DNA of 64,000 nucleotides. Source: Iamia sp038233335 (GTDB lineage: Bacteria > Actinomycetota > Acidimicrobiia > Acidimicrobiales > Iamiaceae). This document shows, piece by piece, positions 1 through 10,443 of the stretch. Position numbers and translations under genes: made by a program. Numbering within the stretch: position 1 is the stretch's first letter; each line of letters begins with the position of its first letter. The notes under the pieces were generated by a model. It saw only the letters and a list, made by a program, of their open reading frames with translations, had not been told where the DNA came from and made no database searches. The DNA lies in NCBI GenBank assembly GCA_038233335.1, contig JBBSME010000002.1, positions 1 to 64,000 on the forward strand. The letters are read 5' to 3'.

Positions 1-2294
<2,294 letters not shown>

Positions 2295-2354
2295 GACCCG
2301 ATCGGGCCGGGCTGCTGGCCGGGACCTGCCCGTCTCGATTTCACCAGTCAGTCC

Positions 2355-2383
2355 TTGTGAAACGCGGGAGGGACTCATAGCCT
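2355..2383 (+). promoter_or_regulatory. Sigma-A-type promoter for a leaderless mRNA
   Basis: TTGTGA (2355-2360), a 17-nt spacer and TAGCCT (2378-2383). The ATG at 2390 lies 7 nt after the -10 hexamer, where transcription should begin, and no Shine-Dalgarno sequence precedes it. It is the clearest example of the start architecture repeated at 28 genes in this window. Confidence 0.5.
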
Positions 2384-2389
2384 GACGGC

Positions 2390-3478
2390 ATGACGCTCAA
2401 CCCCGTCACGGCGTGGCACATCGACGACGGCACCTCCCCGGTGCCGGCTGCGGAGCGGGTCCTCTACGCCGATGGGGCCGCCGGCGACGCTCTCCGCCCC
2501 GGCGTCGACCTGGAGCTGAGCCACTGGGTGCCGACCACGACGCCGGATCGGTGGGCGGCCGACACCTCGACCGAGACCTGCCTCCGGTTCGTCGACGACC
2601 CACCCCACGAGCACTACGACCTCGCGGTCAACAACCACCTCGACGTGGACGGCATCCTGTCCTTGTTCGTCCTCACCCATCCCGACCTGGCCTCGACGCA
2701 TCGGACGACGGTGGTGGGCGCGGCCGAGATGGGCGACTTCAGCGCGGGCGTTGACCGGCCCGCGTTCGTGCTGGCCCAGGAGCTGACTGCACTCATGGGA
2801 CGGGCCCGTGAGACCGGAGCAACACTGACCGGCACCTATCGATCTGCCTTCGAGAGAGCCCAGCAGGTCCTGGCCGGCGAGGGGCGAGAGGCTACCAGCG
2901 TGTCCGATGGCTGGCACCAGCTCGAGCGGGGCGCCGAGCGCGTCGCCGACGGCACCGTGGCCGTCGAGCAGGTGGGCGAGCACCTGGTCGCCTACGTGCT
3001 CCCGGCCCTCGACGGAACGCGGCTCGAAGGCGCACTGCGGGTGCCGCCCCACAACGCGCTGGTCGACGAGTCGGTGTGGCTGTGGCCCCACGTCCGCAAC
3101 CGAGACCACGGCGAGTGCGTGCAGCTGACGTCGATCCCGGTCGCCGATGGCTGGTTCCACGACCTCTGGCTCCCGGGCTACACGTGGGCCCACACCCCGG
3201 ACCGCTGGCGGTCACCGTGGGCCCGCTCCACCGGCGATTCCAACGTCTGGGCCGTGCAGCCGGCGGTGGCTCGAGCCGCCACCGACCTCCAAGGGGCTGA
3301 ACGCGGCCCCGGCACCTGGCTGGCGGCCGAGCAGCTCACGCCGTTCTCCGGACTGGCTGGGCGCGGCTTCCCCGTCGTCCTGTCCTACGTCGACGCCCGA
3401 AGGCGACCGGCGCCCAGCACCCTTCCGCCGGCGACCGTCGCCGAGGCAGTCGGTTCCCTGATCGACATCGCCGCCTGA
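2390..3478 (+). CDS. Uncharacterised protein with an NHLDVDG motif
   Basis: A 362-residue soluble protein without signal peptide or membrane segment. I do not recognise the family with certainty. The most distinctive stretch is AVNNHLDVDGILSLF around residues 78-92; an H-x-D-x-D-G pattern like this recalls metal-binding motifs of phosphoesterases (DHH-like), but the rest of that fold was not identified. Trp- and His-containing segments in the second half (WLWPHVRNRDHGECV, WFHDLWLPGY) look conserved-family-like rather than random. The start is fixed by the promoter-like TAGCCT 6 nt upstream. It converges on the UDP-xylose synthase gene with a 19-bp gap. Function unknown. Confidence 0.8.
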   Translation: MTLNPVTAWHIDDGTSPVPAAERVLYADGAAGDALRPGVDLELSHWVPTTTPDRWAADTSTETCLRFVDDPPHEHYDLAVNNHLDVDGILSLFVLTHPDLASTHRTTVVGAAEMGDFSAGVDRPAFVLAQELTALMGRARETGATLTGTYRSAFERAQQVLAGEGREATSVSDGWHQLERGAERVADGTVAVEQVGEHLVAYVLPALDGTRLEGALRVPPHNALVDESVWLWPHVRNRDHGECVQLTSIPVADGWFHDLWLPGYTWAHTPDRWRSPWARSTGDSNVWAVQPAVARAATDLQGAERGPGTWLAAEQLTPFSGLAGRGFPVVLSYVDARRRPAPSTLPPATVAEAVGSLIDIAA

Positions 3479-3488
3479 GCAGTCAGAC

Positions 3489-3510
3489 CGGCACGGGTCA
3501 GCCCGTGCCG
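3489..3510. terminator. Hairpin between convergent genes, possible bidirectional terminator
   Basis: A perfect 9-bp stem, CGGCACGGG / CCCGTGCCG, with a 4-nt TCAG loop. It sits on the junction of two convergent genes and includes the stop codon of the minus-strand one (3498-3500). There is no T-tract, as is usual in high-GC actinobacteria. Confidence 0.45.
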
Positions 3511-4439
3511 AACTCCTTGGCGAACCACTCGGCGGTGCGGGCGATGCCGTCGCGGACGTCGACGGTGGGCTCCCAGCCCAGCTCGGTGCGGGCCCGGGTG
3601 ATGTCGGGCTGGCGCTGGGTCGGGTCGTCGACGGGAAGCGGGTGATAGGTGATCTCGGAGGTCGACCCGGTCACCTCGACCACCATCTCGGCCAGCTGGC
3701 GGATCGTGTACTCGTCGGGGTTTCCGATGTTGGTGGGACCGGTCAGGTCGGAGTCCAGCAGTGCGAGGAAGCCCCGGACCTCGTCGTCGACGTAGGTGAA
3801 GCTGCGGGTCTGGCTGCCGTCGCCGAACACGGTGATGGGCTCCCCCCGCAATGCGGCCACGATGAAGTTCGACATCGCCCGCCCGTCGTCCGGCCTCATG
3901 CGAGGGCCGAAGGAATTGAATATCCGAACGACTCGGACATCGAGGCCGTGGTGGCGGTGGTACGCCATGGTCATGGCCTCGGCGAAGCGCTTGGCCTCGT
4001 CGTAGACGCCGCGGGGGCCGATGGGGTTGACGTGGCCCCAGTAGGTCTCGGGCTGAGGGTGGACCTGCGGGTCGCCGTAGACCTCGCTGGTGGAGGCCAG
4101 GAAGAAGCGGGCCCCCTTGGCCTTGGCCAGACCGAGGGTGTTGTGGGTGCCGAGGCTGCCGACCTTCAGGATCTGGATCGGGATGCGGTCGAAGTCGGCC
4201 GGGCTGGCGGGGCTGGCGAAGTGCAGCACCTGCTCGACCGGGCCGGGGATCCAGACGTAGGTGCTGACGTCGTGCTCGACATAGCTGAAGCCGGGCTCGG
4301 TGAACAAGTCCTCGATGTTGGCCAGGGCGCCGGTGATCAGGTTGTCGAGGCACACCACCTCGTCGCCCCGCGCCAGCAGGCCGCGGCACAGGTGCGAGCC
4401 GAGGAAGCCTGCGCCTCCCGTGACCACCACTCGTGCCAT
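3498..4439 (-). CDS. UDP-glucuronate decarboxylase (UDP-xylose synthase), extended SDR
   Basis: Converts UDP-glucuronate to UDP-xylose, a donor for envelope polysaccharide. It is a 313-residue extended short-chain dehydrogenase/reductase. The N-terminal Rossmann motif is GGAGFLGSH (residues 7-15), the catalytic Ser lies in STSEVYGD and the Tyr/Lys pair in YDEAKR. The stretch YWGHVNPIGPRGVYDEAKR closely matches the UXS signature (YWGNVNPIGPRSCYDEGKR) and separates it from UDP-glucose epimerases and dTDP-glucose dehydratases. It starts 27 nt after the UDP-glucose dehydrogenase stop on the same strand. That enzyme makes its substrate, so the two form a UDP-glucose to UDP-GlcA to UDP-Xyl pathway pair, probably cotranscribed. 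Confidence 0.88.
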   Translation of the reverse strand: MARVVVTGGAGFLGSHLCRGLLARGDEVVCLDNLITGALANIEDLFTEPGFSYVEHDVSTYVWIPGPVEQVLHFASPASPADFDRIPIQILKVGSLGTHNTLGLAKAKGARFFLASTSEVYGDPQVHPQPETYWGHVNPIGPRGVYDEAKRFAEAMTMAYHRHHGLDVRVVRIFNSFGPRMRPDDGRAMSNFIVAALRGEPITVFGDGSQTRSFTYVDDEVRGFLALLDSDLTGPTNIGNPDEYTIRQLAEMVVEVTGSTSEITYHPLPVDDPTQRQPDITRARTELGWEPTVDVRDGIARTAEWFAKEFGTG

Positions 4440-4466
4440 CTCGTCGACCGATCCCGGGCGCTCGGC

Positions 4467-7130
4467 CTAGCGGCCGATGCCCTCGAGCAGGAAGCCGCGG
4501 CGCACCAGGGGGTTGCGGTCCATCAGGTTGCGGCCGTCGACCACGCGCTTGGCTGCCATGACCTCGGCCACCTTGTCCAGGTCGAGCCACTTGAACTCGT
4601 CCCACTCGGTGAGGATGGCCAGGACCATGGCTCCGTCGCACGCCGCGTAGGGGTCGCCGCAGACCTCGACGCCGTGGAGGCGCGCGTCGGTCGCGCCGGC
4701 GTCGACGGCGGGGTCGTAGGCCCGGACGTTGGCCCCGCGCGCCACCAGGCGGCCCACGATCTCCAGCGACGGCGAGTCGCGGAGGTCGTCGGTGCGGGCC
4801 TTGAAGGTGAGCCCCCACACCGCAATGGTCACGCCGTCGAGCGACCCGCCGGCCGCGGTCTCGATCTTGTCGGTGACCCGGGTGAACTGCTGGTCGTTGA
4901 CGGTGATGACGCCCTTGAGCAGGTCGAAGTCGTACCCCGCGTCCTCGGCGATCTTCACCAGCGCATGCGAGTCCTTGGGGAAGCAGTTGTGAGCCACCAG
5001 GCCGTGAGAAGCGACCACGGTGTGGGGACCAGGCACCTCGACCGAGAACACGTCGCCGGTGAAGGGGCGGCGCTCGGCAGAGCGGACCCGCACCCAAGCC
5101 GCAGACTTGGAGAGTCGGCGGTAGCCCGTAGGGGCGATGGCCTTCGTCAGCCGCAGGGCATAGGTGCGGATGCGGATCCACTCGTCCTCAGGGACGAGCC
5201 AGTGGCAGTCGGCGATCTGGGCGGCGCCGCTGATCACCAGCCAATAGGTGTCGACCGTGGACTTGGCTGTGCGTCCGACCTTGAGCCGGGCGACGATGCC
5301 CAGGTCGCCGAGGAGGCGCAGCATGCCGTCGGCCAGCTCCCGGGAGGCAGTGCCGTACTCGAGGACGACGTTGGGTCCGCCAGACAGGAAGGACCACGAG
5401 CCGTCGCCATCCCAGAGCCCGCTGAGCACGGCGCGCTTGTGATCCTCCGGCAACGACCACACGAGGTCGGGGAGGCGCTTGGTGTAGCAGTTCGTGCCCA
5501 GGTCGAGGAGGTCGTCGAACAGTGCGGCCAGAAGCCGAGATGACACCGAGACCTGCCGGCTTGTGCCCATCGAGTGGACTGCGACCTTGACGCCACGGGC
5601 CTCCCAGTAGCCCGCGACCTCTTGTACCAGGTCTTCCTCCTCGGTCGGATGGAACGACCAGGCGACTCGGCGACGGGCGCCGTCGGTGCCGATGTGGCCT
5701 TCGGCCAGGAACAGACCGAGCATGCGCCAGAAGTCCTCGTCGAGATCCAACGAGGTGGGCACGTAGGTGCCGTTGGTGGTGGTGCCCAGCGTGGCACCGT
5801 CGACCTCGACATCGAGCGCGTCCATCTCGTGGACCCGCATCGCCTGTGCCCTGAGGACGTCACGCCGACGGGAGGCCGGGATTCGATCGGCGACGGTCCG
5901 CACCGCCTCGACCTGTCGGGGTTCGAGGCGAGCGATGATGCGGTCCCGCCCGATGCCTCCGTTGCGAGCTGCATCGAGGAGCGACACGCGACGCGGGGCA
6001 TCGTCGCTCGGGACCGGAGCACCCTGGGCGAGGGGCAGCCAGTCCGACTCGGAGAGGTCCTCAGCCCGCGTCACCCGGAGCTCCTCGTCCGATCGGCCGT
6101 CACCGACGACGAACGGATGGTCCGCGGTGACCGTGAGCCGACGGCCCATCTTGGTGCGGATGTCGATGACGTCACCGTCGTAGGGGCGACGGGTGAACGC
6201 CGAGATGGGCCGGAACTCGGGCGTTGGCAGGGCGGGGTCCCAGGCCAGGACCTCCCAGCCGGCCGCGCCCACCGTGTCGATCTCCGCGGCCAGTCGGTCG
6301 AAGCGCAGGAGGCGGACGTCGTCGAGGTACCGGGCGAGGACCGTCTCCTCGCCCACGAAGCAACTACCGCCCCAGCCCGGTCCGGGGCGGAGGAAGGCCT
6401 CACCGATGCGCTTGTCGTAGCCCATGCCCAGGACCACGTCGTTCACGTCGGCCCCGACCGCCTCGCACACCGCAGCGATGGCGTTGACGAAGCTGATCTT
6501 GGTGGCCAGGAAGGCGTTGGACGCGTACTTGATCGTCTCGGCCGAGGCCGGGTCGGTGACCTGCAGCGGTGCGGCCAGCCCCAGGTAGAGCCCAGCCACG
6601 CGGATGGCAGCCGACTGGTCGTCGGCCCCGATGACCACCCGGTCGGGGTGGAGGAAGTCGTTGACCGCCGAGCCCTCGCGCAGGAACTCCGGGTTCGACA
6701 CGACGTGGATGTCGGAGCGCTTGAGGGCCTGCTCGACGACCCGGGTCGACCCCACGGGGACCGTCGACTTGTTGATCACCACCGACTCGGATGCGAGGTG
6801 GGGACCGATCTCGGCCGCGGCCTCCCGGATGTAGCTCAGGTCGGCCGAGCCGTCGCTGCCCTGGGGTGTGGGTACGCACAGGTAGATGAACTCGGCGTCG
6901 GCCACCGCAGAGGATGCGCCCAGGACGAACTTCAGCTGGCCCGAGGTGCGCCCGGCCTGGACCAGCTCGTCCAGGCCGGCCTCGAGGATCGGGATCTCCC
7001 CCCGGTTCAGCGCGTCGACCTTCTCGGGGATGACGTCGGCGCAGATGACCTCGTGGCCGAGGTGGCTCAGGCAGGCGCCGGTCGTGAGGCCGACGTACCC
7101 GATGCCGATGACAGCGATCTTCGAACCCAT
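4467..7130 (-). CDS. ugd: UDP-glucose 6-dehydrogenase interrupted by an intein
   Basis: NAD-dependent four-electron oxidation of UDP-glucose to UDP-glucuronate. The frame encodes 887 residues, about twice the family length. Residues 1-256 and 716-887 together give an ordinary 428-residue UGD: Rossmann GIGYVGLTTG (9-18), NKSTVPVGST (120-129), NPEFLREG (146-153), the active-site segment GPGWGGS-CFPKD and the C-terminal UDP-binding domain (WGLTFKARTDDLRDSPS). The 459-residue insert (257-715) is an intein, listed separately. It splits the active-site motif so that the catalytic cysteine becomes the +1 extein residue, and the enzyme must therefore be inactive until splicing. A GGAGG ribosome site lies 3 nt before the ATG. 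Downstream is the UDP-glucuronate decarboxylase; upstream are two LCP genes on the same strand. Confidence 0.95.
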   Translation of the reverse strand: MGSKIAVIGIGYVGLTTGACLSHLGHEVICADVIPEKVDALNRGEIPILEAGLDELVQAGRTSGQLKFVLGASSAVADAEFIYLCVPTPQGSDGSADLSYIREAAAEIGPHLASESVVINKSTVPVGSTRVVEQALKRSDIHVVSNPEFLREGSAVNDFLHPDRVVIGADDQSAAIRVAGLYLGLAAPLQVTDPASAETIKYASNAFLATKISFVNAIAAVCEAVGADVNDVVLGMGYDKRIGEAFLRPGPGWGGSCFVGEETVLARYLDDVRLLRFDRLAAEIDTVGAAGWEVLAWDPALPTPEFRPISAFTRRPYDGDVIDIRTKMGRRLTVTADHPFVVGDGRSDEELRVTRAEDLSESDWLPLAQGAPVPSDDAPRRVSLLDAARNGGIGRDRIIARLEPRQVEAVRTVADRIPASRRRDVLRAQAMRVHEMDALDVEVDGATLGTTTNGTYVPTSLDLDEDFWRMLGLFLAEGHIGTDGARRRVAWSFHPTEEEDLVQEVAGYWEARGVKVAVHSMGTSRQVSVSSRLLAALFDDLLDLGTNCYTKRLPDLVWSLPEDHKRAVLSGLWDGDGSWSFLSGGPNVVLEYGTASRELADGMLRLLGDLGIVARLKVGRTAKSTVDTYWLVISGAAQIADCHWLVPEDEWIRIRTYALRLTKAIAPTGYRRLSKSAAWVRVRSAERRPFTGDVFSVEVPGPHTVVASHGLVAHNCFPKDSHALVKIAEDAGYDFDLLKGVITVNDQQFTRVTDKIETAAGGSLDGVTIAVWGLTFKARTDDLRDSPSLEIVGRLVARGANVRAYDPAVDAGATDARLHGVEVCGDPYAACDGAMVLAILTEWDEFKWLDLDKVAEVMAAKRVVDGRNLMDRNPLVRRGFLLEGIGR
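4986..6362 (-). mobile_element. Full-length intein with LAGLIDADG homing endonuclease in UGD
   Basis: 459 residues (257-715 of the precursor). It begins with Cys1 (CFVGEETVLARYL, block A). Block B carries the T-x-x-H signature as TADHPF near residue 335. Block F is near 690-700 and block G ends VAHN, followed by +1 Cys, so every nucleophile for class 1 splicing is present (Cys1, penultimate His, Asn, Cys+1). The middle holds two LAGLIDADG-type motifs, MLGLFLAEGH (470-479) and VLSGLWDGDG (568-577), with their acidic residues intact, so the homing endonuclease may be active. Junction codons were checked against the bases. The insertion point directly precedes the catalytic cysteine of the host enzyme. 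From memory, a UGD intein is also listed for Methanocaldococcus jannaschii. Confidence 0.93.
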
Positions 7131-7218
7131 GATCCTCCGGTGCTCACGAGCGACGGACCTGCCGGCGCGGACCGGGCCAACCTAGTGCGACCTCCCCGCC
7201 CGGCCCCACTGGGCCGGT

Positions 7219-8739
7219 TCAGCCGGTGCGCTCGCAGGAGGCCCCCGGAGCGGGCGCCTCGGCCCGGTAGAACAGGGGGTCGTCGGGGTCGTTCGGGTCC
7301 GCGGCCTCGGGGAGGGATCCGTCCTCGGCCAGGGTGGTCGAGCTGTCGTCGCCCGCAGTGCTCGGAGCCGGCGCCGTGGTCGTGGTGGTGGGACCGGTGA
7401 CCTCCTCGGCCGAGCGAGGCGCCTCCACCACCCCCGCCCAGTCGGTGCCGGTGACGACCACGACGTCGGCCCCATCCAGGGCCGCCGACTGCTCGTACTG
7501 GACCGGGCCGCTGAGGTGGCGGGCCACCAGCTGGGCCTCGGCTTCGGACCCGTTGCTGTAGAGCAGGGTGGTGGGGAAGCCGATCTCGGAGTCGGTCGGC
7601 ACCAGGGCCTCGAAGCCGAGGGCGGTGAGCTCGGAGGTCACCTCGCCGGCCTGGCCCTCGGCCGCGGTGCCGTTGCGGACCTGGACGGTGATGTCGTCGG
7701 TGCGGACCTGGCCGGGGCTGGCCGGCGCCACGCCGCGGAAGACCGACAGCACCGGCTCGGCCTCCTCCTCCTGGAGGAACAGCACCTTGGCGCCACCCAC
7801 CACGTCGTCGACCACGGGGAGGGTGAAGGTCTCGAGGTCCTCGGGGTGGAAGTTCCGGAACCGCTTGCCCAGATCGACCAGGTCGCCGCCGTCCAGGGCG
7901 TCGTCGACCCGCACCGTGCCCACCCCGAGGTCGACCAGGCGCCGCAGCGTGTTGGGGTCGCGGGCGCCCTTGGCGATGGCCCGCCGCATGGCCAGCTCCA
8001 CGAAGAGCTGCTGGCGCTCGACCCGGGAGAAGTCGCCACCGCCATCGAGGTGCCACTCGCCGTCGTCGTCTTGGACCCGGTAGTCCTTGCGGGCTCGGGC
8101 GAAGCCCAGGGCCTGGGAGGGACCGAGGGTCCAGCACCCCGGCTCCTCGATCACCAGACCGGAGCTGGGGGCCTTGGCCGGGTGCGGGAACTGCACCGGG
8201 ATCCCATCCACCGCGTCGACCAGCTCACCGAAGTCGGCGAAGTCGATCTGGATGTAGTGGTGGATCGGGATGCCGAAGTCCTCGTCGATGGTCCGGATCA
8301 GGCGCTCGGCGCCCCCGGTGTCCAGGGCGGAGTTGATGCGCTGGTTGGTGTCGGTGTCGGCGATCGGCACCCACAGGTCGCGAGGGAACGACATCAGCTG
8401 GGCCGATGCCGCCTGGGGATCGATCCGCATGACCATGATCGTGTCGGTGTTCTGACCGGCCAGCTCGCCCGAGTCGCGGTTGCGCACAGTGTCCCCGTCG
8501 CCCAGCCCCGAGGCATCATCGACCCCGACGATCAGGTAGTTCTGCGGGTCGCCGTCGGCCAGATCGTCGTTCTGGGTCACCCCCGAGAGGTCGACCCGCT
8601 CCACATCGCCCAGCCGGTCGTTGGAGTACGCGAGAGCGCCGGCGGTGACCGCCGCCGCGCCCAGCGCGAGCGCGTTGAAGCTGATCAGCAGGCGCTGGGG
8701 CCAGGTGCGGCGGGCCTCGGGCCCGGTCGATCGCGACAC
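7219..8739 (-). CDS. LytR-CpsA-Psr (LCP) family envelope glycopolymer ligase
   Basis: LCP proteins transfer lipid-linked glycopolymers (arabinogalactan, teichoic acids or capsule) onto peptidoglycan outside the membrane. This one has 506 residues: one N-terminal membrane anchor (about 16-38), a short linker, an LCP domain with DTIMVMRID and the conserved basic FPRDLWVPI motif, then a C-terminal LytR_C domain (VRNGTAAEGQAGEV and onward) and a Thr/Pro-rich low-complexity tail. The start is GTG at 8739, 8 nt after TAGGCT. It lies 88 bp upstream of ugd on the same strand. The upstream gene is a clear paralogue with the same TWPQR-type anchor, so this is a tandem duplication. The polymer transferred cannot be read from sequence. 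Confidence 0.9.
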   Translation of the reverse strand: MSRSTGPEARRTWPQRLLISFNALALGAAAVTAGALAYSNDRLGDVERVDLSGVTQNDDLADGDPQNYLIVGVDDASGLGDGDTVRNRDSGELAGQNTDTIMVMRIDPQAASAQLMSFPRDLWVPIADTDTNQRINSALDTGGAERLIRTIDEDFGIPIHHYIQIDFADFGELVDAVDGIPVQFPHPAKAPSSGLVIEEPGCWTLGPSQALGFARARKDYRVQDDDGEWHLDGGGDFSRVERQQLFVELAMRRAIAKGARDPNTLRRLVDLGVGTVRVDDALDGGDLVDLGKRFRNFHPEDLETFTLPVVDDVVGGAKVLFLQEEEAEPVLSVFRGVAPASPGQVRTDDITVQVRNGTAAEGQAGEVTSELTALGFEALVPTDSEIGFPTTLLYSNGSEAEAQLVARHLSGPVQYEQSAALDGADVVVVTGTDWAGVVEAPRSAEEVTGPTTTTTAPAPSTAGDDSSTTLAEDGSLPEAADPNDPDDPLFYRAEAPAPGASCERTG

Positions 8740-8809
8740 GGCCGACGAGCCTACGGGGCCCAGGGGCGCCGGAGCCCGTCAGGTGACGCCTGACCGGGGC
8801 CGATCGCGG

Positions 8810-10345
8810 TCAGGGGGTGAGGCGGCACTCGGTGCCGGGCGGCACCTCGGCGGCCCGGTAGAACGCGGGGTCGTCGGGGTCATTGGGGTCGCCGAGGCCC
8901 TCGTCGCCGGGAGCGGTGGTGACCGGGGCCTCCTCGTTGGTCAGGTCGGCAGCCGATCCGGTGTCGTCGGGCGGGGCCGTGACCGCCGGAGGTGCGGGCA
9001 CCTCGTCGACCGGGCGCAGCTGCGGGCTGAGGCCGAGCCAGTCGGTGCCGGTGACCAGCACGACCCGGTCGTCCTCCGGCGCCGAGGCCGTCTGGTAGGT
9101 GACCGGACCGTTGACCGACCGGGCCACGGTCCGGGCCGCGGCCTCGTTGCCGGCCCCGTACAGCACCACCGTGGGGAAGCCGACGCCCACGTCGGCGTCG
9201 GGCACGAGGGTCTCGAAGCCCAGCTCGGCCAGCCCGCGGGTGACCTCGCCGGCCTGGTTCGGCGTCCCGGTGCCGTTGCGAACCCGGACCACGACCTGGC
9301 CGGCCGGCAGCGACGAGCCCTCAGATCCGTCGTCGCGGAACAGGGCGAGGGTCGGTTCGGCCTCGTCCTCGCGGAGGTACAGGTAGGCGGGCCCGCCCTC
9401 CTCGGCCTCGTCCACGGGGAGGGTGTGGGTGACGAGGTCGGCGGGGTCGAAGCCGCTGAAGGTCCGGCCCAGGTCGACCACCACCTCCGGCTCCAAGTCG
9501 TCGTCGATGGTGACGCTCCGCGCCCCCAGCTCCACCAGCTGGCGCAACGTGTTGGGGTTGCGGGCGCCCTTGGCGATGGCGCGGCGCAGGGCCAGCTCCA
9601 CGAAGAGCTGCTGGCGCTCCACCCGGGAGAAGTCGCCACCCTGGTCGGTGTGCCAGGTGCCGAGGTCGTCTTGGACCTGGTAGTCCTTGCGGGCCCGGAC
9701 GAAGCCCAGCGCCTGCCGGGGCCCCAGGATCCAGCAGCCAGCCTCGGGGATGTCGAGCTCGACGCTGCTCCGGGACCGCACCGGGTGGGGGAACTGCACC
9801 GGCACGCCGTCGACCACGTTGACCAGCTCGCGGAAGCCGGCGAAGTCGATCTCGACGTAGTGGTCGATCGGGATGCCGAAGTCTTGGCTGATCGTCTGGA
9901 TCAGGCGGATCGGTCCGCCCACGTTGTATGCGGAGTTGATCCGTCCGGAGGACTCGGACCCGGCCAGGGGCACGTAGAGGTCGCGGGGAAGCGAGAGGAG
10001 GTCGGCGGTGCCCGCGTCGGGGTCGAGGCGGAGGACGATGATCGTGTCGGTGAGCTTCCCCTCCGTCTCCCGGATCTTGACCGAGTCGCCCTCGGCCAGC
10101 CGCGACGGGTCGTCGACACCGACGATGAGGAAGTTCTGGGGCTCGGAGGCGTCCGAGGACCCCTCTCGGAGCACGCCGCCGGGGATCACGGTGCGGGTGA
10201 GGTCCGCCACGCGGTCGTTGGAGTAGGCCAGCGAGGTCGCCGTGACCGTGGCGGCCAGCACGGCGAGCGCGTTGAGGCCGATCAGCGCCCGCTGGGGCCA
10301 CGTCCTCCGGGATCGGGCCGGCGTCCGACCCCTGCGCCATGCCAC
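8810..10345 (-). CDS. LCP family envelope glycopolymer ligase, tandem paralogue
   Basis: About 511 residues with the same layout as its downstream neighbour: a membrane anchor preceded by an Arg-rich cytoplasmic tail, an LCP domain (DTIIVLRLD, LPRDLYVPL), the shared motif SRVERQQLFVELALRRAIAK, and a LytR_C domain (VRNGTGTPNQAGEV). I chose GTG at 10345 because TAGTTT sits 8 nt upstream, in the architecture used by the neighbouring genes; an earlier in-frame start at 10387 would add 14 residues. The two LCP genes are 70 bp apart and probably share the envelope-polymer role with ugd and the UDP-xylose synthase. Divergence is greatest in the C-terminal tails. Confidence 0.9.
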   Translation of the reverse strand: MAWRRGRTPARSRRTWPQRALIGLNALAVLAATVTATSLAYSNDRVADLTRTVIPGGVLREGSSDASEPQNFLIVGVDDPSRLAEGDSVKIRETEGKLTDTIIVLRLDPDAGTADLLSLPRDLYVPLAGSESSGRINSAYNVGGPIRLIQTISQDFGIPIDHYVEIDFAGFRELVNVVDGVPVQFPHPVRSRSSVELDIPEAGCWILGPRQALGFVRARKDYQVQDDLGTWHTDQGGDFSRVERQQLFVELALRRAIAKGARNPNTLRQLVELGARSVTIDDDLEPEVVVDLGRTFSGFDPADLVTHTLPVDEAEEGGPAYLYLREDEAEPTLALFRDDGSEGSSLPAGQVVVRVRNGTGTPNQAGEVTRGLAELGFETLVPDADVGVGFPTVVLYGAGNEAAARTVARSVNGPVTYQTASAPEDDRVVLVTGTDWLGLSPQLRPVDEVPAPPAVTAPPDDTGSAADLTNEEAPVTTAPGDEGLGDPNDPDDPAFYRAAEVPPGTECRLTP

Positions 10346-10443
10346 GACGATCGAAACTACCGGCCTCGTCGCTCGGTTCCGCGGCACCCCAGCCTGGGTG
10401 CGCGGTCAGACCGGTGCGGTCGCTTCCCTGTGCGCACGGGTCC

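Noticed and set aside
4986..6362. The 459-residue insert as a second fused enzyme domain of UGD
   Set aside because: It splits the active-site motif at a Cys/Asn-Cys boundary and carries Hint and LAGLIDADG blocks, so it is an intein and not an enzyme fusion.
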